A stretch of DNA of 38,246 nucleotides, taken from Bacteroidaceae bacterium (lineage in GTDB: Bacteria > Bacteroidota > Bacteroidia > Bacteroidales > Bacteroidaceae). The notes under the pieces were generated by a model, which was not told the DNA's origin, ran no database searches, and was given only the letters and a program-made list of their open reading frames with translations. Below, in pieces: positions 32,664 through 38,246 of this stretch. The first letter of the stretch is position 1. Every line of letters starts with the position of its first letter. Made by a program: the position numbers and the translations under genes. Location of the stretch: positions 1-38,246 of the forward strand of contig JAFZSP010000038.1 of assembly GCA_017619335.1 (NCBI GenBank), given 5' to 3'.

Positions 32664-35600
32664 TTACTTAATCACGACTTTTACACCTTTATTAATATAT
32701 ACGCCTGCGCGTGAGGGCTTGCCATCGAGGCGGCGGCCGTCGAGGGTGAACCACGCGCCAGCCGCCTCCCTCCCTAACGGGAGGGATACGAGGGTGGGTC
32801 TTCCCTCCCCGAAGTCAATGTTGAAGGCCGTGAGCTGGCGGACAAGGGCTGCACCGTCGCCAAGCTTGAAGTATGCGCGCTGAGCTCCAATGCTGGCGCC
32901 GGACAGTGGGTAATAGAGCTTGTCCTCAGCGCCGAGCAGCAGGACGGTGTTGTCGGTAGTGTTGAACTCAGTGCTCTTGTACGTGCCGAGGAAGCGGACG
33001 CGAATGTCACCGCTGGCCTGGTTGTCGTAGATGCGGTCGGTCTTATCGATAGTCACACCCTGGAACACGGGGTTCGTGATGTTCTCGCCCTCGGCCCACT
33101 TAATAATATAAGGTGTACCGGCCACCAACTCATCCACGGCTGTACCGAAGGTCAGGTTGAGCGTTGTACCGCTGATGCTGGCCGAGGTCAGCGGACGGGC
33201 GGTGGCTCCGGCGAGGGGCGAACCGGCGAGCGTCACGTTGAACGGCAGGCAGATGGTGTTCCAGTCGCCGTCCTTGTAGAGCGTGCGACCTGCGAGGGTC
33301 ACGTTGGCTGCGTAGCCATCGGCGTTGCTGATGACCGTGCTGTTGTCGGCATTATTAGCCAGACTGATGGTTGTGGGAGCCACGTAGTACTTGCCGTCGA
33401 AGAGGATACCGTTCTCGTAGGCCTTCACCATGTCATAGTCCACTGTATTGTTGCCGAGGTTGGCGGGGGCGGTAGCGAATGGGTATGCCTGTGTGCCTTG
33501 GTTGGTCTCCAGATTATCAGTGGCAACGTAGTAGCAGTTGGTGATGGTGGGCTCGTAAATGCCGTTATCGCCAGTGTACCAGCGGGCGAAGGTGTAGATG
33601 AGCATGTCTGCGGGCACGCTGCTGGGCTTCATCAGCGAGTTTCTGACGACTGGCTTGTTATATACGCCCCAACCCACGAATCCGCCACAGTTGGTGGTAT
33701 TGGCAGTGGTGGCAAAGGATCCGTCGAACACGCAGCCGTCAATAAGGATATCGTTGCCACTTCCACTCAGTGTAGCAACGAATCCGCCGTGGGTGCCGTC
33801 ACCGCTCTTGCTGCTGTTGATAGCAACTGAGCTGCGACAGCCTGTAATGGTCAGTGCACCGTGAGACTCGCCCACGAAACCGGCAGCCTTCTGTACGCTG
33901 GTGTAGATAGTGCCGTCCACATGCAGGTTCTTAATAGTGGCGTTCTTGACGTGGCGGAACGGAGCACAATAGTTCTCGCTGAAAGGAGTCTGAGCGGTAC
34001 CGTTGTTAAAGGTCAGCGTGTGAGTGCCGTCGCCGTCGAACGTACCCTGGAACGATTTTGCATCGTCGGCTCCCGCCATATTAGAAACGCTGATATCGTT
34101 GTTCAACTTCACGAACTGGCCGTTGAAGGTATAGCCTCCAGTGACGTAATTGGCAAAGTCGTTCCAGTCGGCCGTGCTGTTGACGATGAAAGGAGCCTCT
34201 TCGATGCCCTTACCCTGCGTGGGCCATGTCACCGTCACAGCGGTGGCCGTGCCGCTCGTGCTGGCCGAACCACTGGCACCGCCGTTGCCGCCGGCAGAGC
34301 GATTGTCACCGTTTTTCCAGCCTGAGCTGTAATAACCATCCCAATCATCCATCAGTGTGCTGGCACCAGAGCCTGCGGTAGTGGTTCCATCAACATTAGC
34401 ACCGGGACTGCCACCAAAAGCTCCTACTTGATAGAAACGAATCATCGTCTCCGCACCCATTTCTTGAACAGAACCTGAGGCACCGCCGCCACCGCCTCCT
34501 CCGCCAGGGCCACCGGTGCCGATGTTGCTGGCAGCGCCGCCGAAACCGCCACCGGCACCGCCTCCGCCTCCGCCCATCGTCCAAATATTTTTATCACTGT
34601 GTAAATCGTGGCTGCCTCCGGCACCGCCATTGCCGGCGCTTGTGCCTTGGCTGCCTCCATGAATATCTGTCTGGGGGGTGAGAATCTGAGAGCCATCGTA
34701 AATATAGAGCGTGCCCATCGCGGCAGCGGTAGCACCGTTCTGACCGTCGCCACCGGCATAGCCATCTGACTGTCCATATTCATAACTATCATCAATCACA
34801 AAATTTACTCTATAGCCACCAAGACCGCCTAAGCCACCGTCGCCGCCGCGCGAGCCGATGCCAGCACCGGCACCGCCACCGCCATTGCCGCCATTGCCGC
34901 CTCCGCCCGATCTCACATAATCTCTATAATTGTGAGATGCGTCACCGCCGTTGGTGCCATTGGTGCCATTGGCGGCGTTACCGCCTGTGGCATTCAGCGT
35001 GCCGCTACCGATGAGGTAGAGTGTGTTGCCCGCCGTCAGCTCAATGCCCGCACCGGCACCGGTAGGAGCGGTGGCATGGGCTCCCGTGCAGGTAATCGTT
35101 TTGCCGGAGGGTATGTAGAGATACACCGTGCCCAGGATGGTCAGTCCGCTACCGCCGGCGTTGCTGTTGGTGAACGTGCGGTCGAAGGCGGTGAAATAAT
35201 ACGTTGTAGCGTTGGCCGTACCGATCGTCGCGCCCTTTGTGCCGCCATCATTCAGGGGAACCCAGTCTGCCCGGGTGGTTCCCGTCTGAAGGCAAATCAA
35301 GCCCCAGTCGTTTTCCTGCGTAGTCCAGTCCAAAGTCACAGTGTTGACCGAGCTGCTGGTAGCGGCATTGCCATGGTCTGCACCACTGCCGCCAGAACCA
35401 ACTTTCTTTTTACTAACACTGCTATCGTTGTTGCTCCAAGAAGAATTCGTATGGACATTCCCGGAGTTAATAGCATCATAATTCAATATACTTTCCGTAC
35501 CCGTGCTTGCCGAGGTGCCATCAACATTCTTACCGCCGTTACCTCCCGGAGCTCTTACAACACAGTAGCCGCTAATTTCAGTATCAAGATTGCTGGAGGC

Positions 35601-37613
35601 ACCGCCGCCACCGCCGCCACCGCCGGGGCCACCAGTGCCGATGTTGCTGGCTGCGCCGCCGAAACCACCGCCGCCGCCACCACCGCCGCCGGCTGCAAAA
35701 TAGTTCCAAGTGGCGTCATTATCTAATGCGCACCTGCCTGGAGCGCCACCATTACCACCTGTTGTGGCTGCAGCGCCGCCTGTGGCATTCAGCGTGACGC
35801 CTGTGGCCTCATATACATAGACCTTACCCGCAGGGTCAGCGGTACTTCCACTATTACCATCGTTACCACTATTGCCATCTAAGTTCGTCCAAACAGCAGA
35901 TGTTGCTGTTGCACCGCTGCCACCAGCGCCACCGTTGCCGCCGCGCGAGCCGATGCCTGCACCGGCACCGCCGCCGCCGTCACCACCTTTGCCACCAGTG
36001 CCAGACCAGTAACGATCATCGTTCCAACCAGCGTCGCCGCCTTTGCCGCCATTTTCACCGTTGGCAGCATTACCGCCCCTGGCATTGACTGTGCCGCTAC
36101 CAATAAGGTAGAGCGTGTTGCCCGACGTCACCTCAATGCCCGCGCCGCCACCGGCAGGAGCGCTGGCATTGGCTCCCGTACAGGTAATCGTTTTGCCGGA
36201 AGGAATATAGAGATACACCGTTCCCAGGATGGTCAGGGCGCTGCCGCCAGCGTTGCTGTTGGTGAACGTGCGGTCGGCCACAGTGTAATAATAGGTCGTG
36301 GTGCCTGCTGCGCCGAGCGTCTTGCCCATTGTGCCGCCATCAGTCAGGTGAACCCACTCTGCACGGGTGGTCATCGTCTGCAGACAGATCATGTCCCAGT
36401 CGCCTTCCTGCGTAGTCCAGTCCACTGTCACAGTGCCGGCAGAGCCGCTGGTGCTGGCAGAGCCGCAGGCAGCGCCGCTGCCGCCGGCATGGCGGCCGTT
36501 GCCATTTTCCCACTGAGCGTCATCGGTATAGTCGGTATCTTTCTCCCTAAGTCCACCTCCTTGGATGTCAGCATGTTTAGGGTTGTCCAGTTCAACATCA
36601 GCACCATCTGGAGCATAACTTCCATTAGCGTTTTGACCGCCTTTACCACCGTAAGCCCCTGCATGGTAGTAACCATTGGCAGTTCCGCTGTACACAACCC
36701 AAGCAACGTTGCCTGCGGCACCGCCGCCACCGCCGCCACCGCCGGGACCGCCCGTGCCGATATTGCTGGCTGCGCCGCCGAAGCCACCGGCACCGCCGCC
36801 ACCGCCACCAGAAGCCATATAGACATTAGAACCCGGGTGTTGGGAAGCGGTTTTACCTCTACTGCCACCAGTACCGCTTGAGCCCGCTGAGCCAGCAGTA
36901 GCATTCAGCGTGACGGAAGACTGGAACACATAGATCGCACCCATTGCTGCAGCAGTACCACCGGCACTGCCGGCACTGCCATCCACGCCATATTGTGTGG
37001 TTTCCTGTCCATAAGAACCATTACGTTGACCGCCGGCACCACCGGTACCGCCATTGCCTCCACGTGTGCCGACGCCTGCACCGGCACCACCGCCGCCATT
37101 GCCACCGTTGCCACCAGAGCCACCGAGGATACTTGTATTATAGGTACATTCTGCATCATTTCCGTTGCCGCCATCGCGGCCGTTGGCAGCGTTACCGCCC
37201 GTGGCATTCACCGTGCCGCCGCCGATGAGGTAGAGCGAGTTGCCTGCCGCCAGTTCGATACCGGCTCCGCCACCCGTACGACCGTCGGCATTGGCTCCTG
37301 TGCAGGAAAGCGTCATGCCTGTGGGGATGTAGAGATACACCGTGCCCAGAATTTTAAGGCCGCTGTTACCATTACCATCATTGTCGGTCCTGTTGTTGGT
37401 GAAACTGAGGTTTCCCGTGATGTAGTAATACGTCGTAGTACCTGATTGACCAAGCACTTTTCCATCAGTCGATCCTGTATTCAGGGCCGTCCAGTTGCCC
37501 GCAGTGGTCTGCGTCTGCGTATAGACGGTAGCCCATTCGTCGGCCCACGCCCCCTGCGCGACCGCGCACAGCAGGGCGAACATTAATAAAATCTTTTTTT
37601 TCATAATATTCAT
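32664..37613 (-). CDS. Giant glycine-rich surface protein with three large tandem repeats
   Basis: Predicted 1649 residues (the in-frame ATG at 37604 gives a tidier signal peptide 'MKKKILLMFALLCAVAQGAWA'). Residues about 26-1130 consist of three homologous units of about 365-375 residues. Each opens with a beta-rich part ('TTTYYY...TFTNSN...LTILGTVYLYIPSGKT' and 'GAGIEL..GN.LYLIG.GT.NA.GGNAANG') and continues with long Gly/Asn/Ser tracts such as 'GGNGGNGGGGAGAG' and 'GGPGGGGGGGGA'. Then come a GLUG-like beta-helix region (about 1141-1331), a domain with 'GDWNTICLPFNVTL' (about 1448-1600), and a tail 'WFTLDGRRLDGKPSRAG' / 'VYINKGVKVVIK', a sorting-type C-terminus. I infer a cell-surface fibre or adhesin. 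It heads the run with the 63-residue gene. Function is not known. Confidence 0.88.
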   Translation of the reverse strand: MNIMKKKILLMFALLCAVAQGAWADEWATVYTQTQTTAGNWTALNTGSTDGKVLGQSGTTTYYYITGNLSFTNNRTDNDGNGNSGLKILGTVYLYIPTGMTLSCTGANADGRTGGGAGIELAAGNSLYLIGGGTVNATGGNAANGRDGGNGNDAECTYNTSILGGSGGNGGNGGGGAGAGVGTRGGNGGTGGAGGQRNGSYGQETTQYGVDGSAGSAGGTAAAMGAIYVFQSSVTLNATAGSAGSSGTGGSRGKTASQHPGSNVYMASGGGGGGAGGFGGAASNIGTGGPGGGGGGGGAAGNVAWVVYSGTANGYYHAGAYGGKGGQNANGSYAPDGADVELDNPKHADIQGGGLREKDTDYTDDAQWENGNGRHAGGSGAACGSASTSGSAGTVTVDWTTQEGDWDMICLQTMTTRAEWVHLTDGGTMGKTLGAAGTTTYYYTVADRTFTNSNAGGSALTILGTVYLYIPSGKTITCTGANASAPAGGGAGIEVTSGNTLYLIGSGTVNARGGNAANGENGGKGGDAGWNDDRYWSGTGGKGGDGGGGAGAGIGSRGGNGGAGGSGATATSAVWTNLDGNSGNDGNSGSTADPAGKVYVYEATGVTLNATGGAAATTGGNGGAPGRCALDNDATWNYFAAGGGGGGGGGFGGAASNIGTGGPGGGGGGGGASSNLDTEISGYCVVRAPGGNGGKNVDGTSASTGTESILNYDAINSGNVHTNSSWSNNDSSVSKKKVGSGGSGADHGNAATSSSVNTVTLDWTTQENDWGLICLQTGTTRADWVPLNDGGTKGATIGTANATTYYFTAFDRTFTNSNAGGSGLTILGTVYLYIPSGKTITCTGAHATAPTGAGAGIELTAGNTLYLIGSGTLNATGGNAANGTNGTNGGDASHNYRDYVRSGGGGNGGNGGGGAGAGIGSRGGDGGLGGLGGYRVNFVIDDSYEYGQSDGYAGGDGQNGATAAAMGTLYIYDGSQILTPQTDIHGGSQGTSAGNGGAGGSHDLHSDKNIWTMGGGGGGAGGGFGGAASNIGTGGPGGGGGGGGASGSVQEMGAETMIRFYQVGAFGGSPGANVDGTTTAGSGASTLMDDWDGYYSSGWKNGDNRSAGGNGGASGSASTSGTATAVTVTWPTQGKGIEEAPFIVNSTADWNDFANYVTGGYTFNGQFVKLNNDISVSNMAGADDAKSFQGTFDGDGTHTLTFNNGTAQTPFSENYCAPFRHVKNATIKNLHVDGTIYTSVQKAAGFVGESHGALTITGCRSSVAINSSKSGDGTHGGFVATLSGSGNDILIDGCVFDGSFATTANTTNCGGFVGWGVYNKPVVRNSLMKPSSVPADMLIYTFARWYTGDNGIYEPTITNCYYVATDNLETNQGTQAYPFATAPANLGNNTVDYDMVKAYENGILFDGKYYVAPTTISLANNADNSTVISNADGYAANVTLAGRTLYKDGDWNTICLPFNVTLAGSPLAGATARPLTSASISGTTLNLTFGTAVDELVAGTPYIIKWAEGENITNPVFQGVTIDKTDRIYDNQASGDIRVRFLGTYKSTEFNTTDNTVLLLGAEDKLYYPLSGASIGAQRAYFKLGDGAALVRQLTAFNIDFGEGRPTLVSLPLGREAAGAWFTLDGRRLDGKPSRAGVYINKGVKVVIK
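32766..32805. repeat. CCCTCCC-TAAC-GGGAGGG hairpin element within the giant gene
   Basis: Arms ccctccc (32768-32774) and gggaggg (32779-32785) are perfect. It is read on the minus strand as 'SLPLGREAAGAW'-type linker just before the sorting tail. It is the same family as 8806-8838. Confidence 0.7.
34216..37540 (-). repeat. Three-fold internal repeat of the glycine-rich gene
   Basis: Units lie at about 36411-37540, 35317-36410 and 34216-35316. Each encodes a beta-rich opening followed by glycine-rich tracts. DNA identity is high at the unit starts, for example in the codons for 'LTILGTVYLYIPSGKTITC' in units 2 and 3. This suggests recombination between units, so copy number could vary between strains. 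Confidence 0.8.
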
Positions 37614-37633
37614 ATTTTTATAGTTTTATTGTA

Positions 37634-37867
37634 TTATTCGTTAATCAGGCACTGGTCGATGGTCTTCACGGCGGTCTGGATGGCGGTATAGACGCCCGTG
37701 TGACCCACCATGTCAGCGTTGGCGAAGTTCACCACAATCCAGTCGTAGCGGTCGGTCTTCAGCGCCTCGACGAGTTTGTCCTCGTTCGACGTACACGCCG
37801 TCAGCATCGATGCGCCGCAAATAATGATGGCGGCCATCACCCATTGAATCATTCTTTTCATTATCAA
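37634..37867 (-). CDS. Lipoprotein-leader chimera with a phosphoglycerate mutase fragment
   Basis: Predicted 77 residues. Residues 1-30 are a lipoprotein signal ('[18 protein letters not shown]' from Met3, then lipobox LTAC with Cys25). Residues 31-75 match a segment of cofactor-independent phosphoglycerate mutase (GpmI), including '[15 protein letters not shown]', which in GpmI carries two of the metal ligands (Asp and His of DMVGH). Full GpmI has about 510 residues; here only about 45 are present, so no catalysis is expected. The gene lies between the phytase-like gene and the giant surface protein. It may be a decayed gene, or a fusion product of domain shuffling. The stop is clean and the frame intact. 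Confidence 0.7.
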   Translation of the reverse strand: MIMKRMIQWVMAAIIICGASMLTACTSNEDKLVEALKTDRYDWIVVNFANADMVGHTGVYTAIQTAVKTIDQCLINE

Positions 37868-37877
37868 ATTGTTTTAA

Positions 37878-38246
37878 TTATTTGAATTGCGCCTTCCACT
37901 GCGCCCAGGACATCCGAAAACCTTTGGGTTGGTTTTCTTGGATGTATTTATAGACGAGCGGAATCATCTCGGCTTTCTCCTTAGCGAGGAACACCTTGAA
38001 GGGATCCTCATTGGGTTTATCGCCCTGATAGTACATGAAGTTGCCACCCAGTTTGTAATGGCGGTAAATGACATCCTTCTCCGATACGTCAGGGTTACGC
38101 ATAAAATCGTAGAACACCAGATACATTGTTGTTCGCCCCCTACCCGCCAGGCAGTGGAAGTGCAGCCAGGTGTCGGCGGGCAATTGCTGGACGAAGGCGA
38201 TAAAATCGTCAAGGCTGCGAGGGTCGGTGAAACAGTGGTCAAGTAC
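37878..38246 (-). CDS. PTP-like phytase (protein tyrosine phosphatase fold), partial
   Basis: The gene runs into the right edge, with 122 codons visible plus the stop; no start is in the window. The sequence has the phosphatase P-loop 'HCLAGRGRTT' (C-x5-R) after 'ADTWLHFH', matching PTP-like myo-inositol hexakisphosphate phosphohydrolases of gut bacteria. 'TTMYLVFYDFMRNPDVSEKD' continues the family pattern after the loop, and the C-terminus ends 'MSWAQWKAQFK'. Predicted role: removal of phosphate from phytate, likely outside the cytoplasm. The upstream part, including the signal peptide and general acid, is not visible. The next gene starts 10 bases downstream. Confidence 0.75.
   Translation of the reverse strand, partial: VLDHCFTDPRSLDDFIAFVQQLPADTWLHFHCLAGRGRTTMYLVFYDFMRNPDVSEKDVIYRHYKLGGNFMYYQGDKPNEDPFKVFLAKEKAEMIPLVYKYIQENQPKGFRMSWAQWKAQFK

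Noticed and set aside
34932..35726. Large + strand frames opposite the glycine-rich gene
   Set aside because: The Ala/Thr/Gly-rich products are an artefact of GGN codons read on the opposite strand.

Overview
The window looks like chromosomal DNA of a Bacteroidales bacterium, most likely a gut or rumen Prevotella or close relative. Four signs support this. Promoters follow the Bacteroidetes pattern (TTTG, about 19-20 bp, TAnnTTTG) instead of E. coli -35/-10 boxes. Several secreted proteins end in the short 'DxxGRR...GIYIxxGKK' tail typical of this group. There is an interpain-like C10 protease. Lipoprotein-type leaders are of the 'AAIxICGA...C' kind. No ribosomal marker is present, so the genus is inferred.

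Layout. (1) 1-10.4 kb: a glycan-degradation block on the + strand: a GH43 enzyme that seems to have lost its 5' end, a 1252-residue secreted metzincin-like protease with carbohydrate-binding modules, a GH29 alpha-L-fucosidase with two copies of a C-terminal module, and a second GH43 enzyme. No SusC/SusD pair is in view. The start of a divergent gene lies at the left edge. (2) 10.4-17.9 kb: panB (minus strand), then a three-gene surface-polysaccharide set (Wzx-like flippase, GT2 and GT1/4-like transferases), then a DcuB-type C4-dicarboxylate transporter with a porin. (3) 18-25.6 kb: housekeeping genes: Pif1-like helicase with an HRDC domain, sugar-phosphate nucleotidyltransferase, guaA, a TPR histidine-kinase-like protein lacking the phospho-acceptor His, an RsmI-like methyltransferase and a GldB-like protein. 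(4) 25.9-28.6 kb: a secreted C10 cysteine protease with a dockerin-like tail. (5) 28.6-32.5 kb: accessory DNA and gene relics: a DUF1703-type ATPase with an unannotated 58-residue membrane ORF behind it, a cupin, a fragment of a FISUMP-like protein, two AAA-ATPase remnants (one with promoter and start codon retained but the middle deleted), a 22-bp repeat array and a hairpin cluster. (6) 32.5-38.2 kb, minus strand: a 1649-residue glycine-rich surface protein built of three large repeats, a 63-residue protein just behind it, a 77-residue lipoprotein-like chimera carrying a piece of phosphoglycerate mutase, and a PTP-like phytase cut by the window edge.

The most distinctive property is how often short dispersed repeats occur, both between genes and in frame inside coding regions. 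They fall at interdomain linkers, next to a signal peptide, and at the apparent break point of a truncated gene. The same 22-bp repeat array occurs at two places 21 kb apart. The glycan block probably acts outside the cytoplasm on fucosylated, arabinose- or xylose-bearing glycans or glycoproteins, with the C10 protease and phytase adding nutrient release. That combined role is inference.
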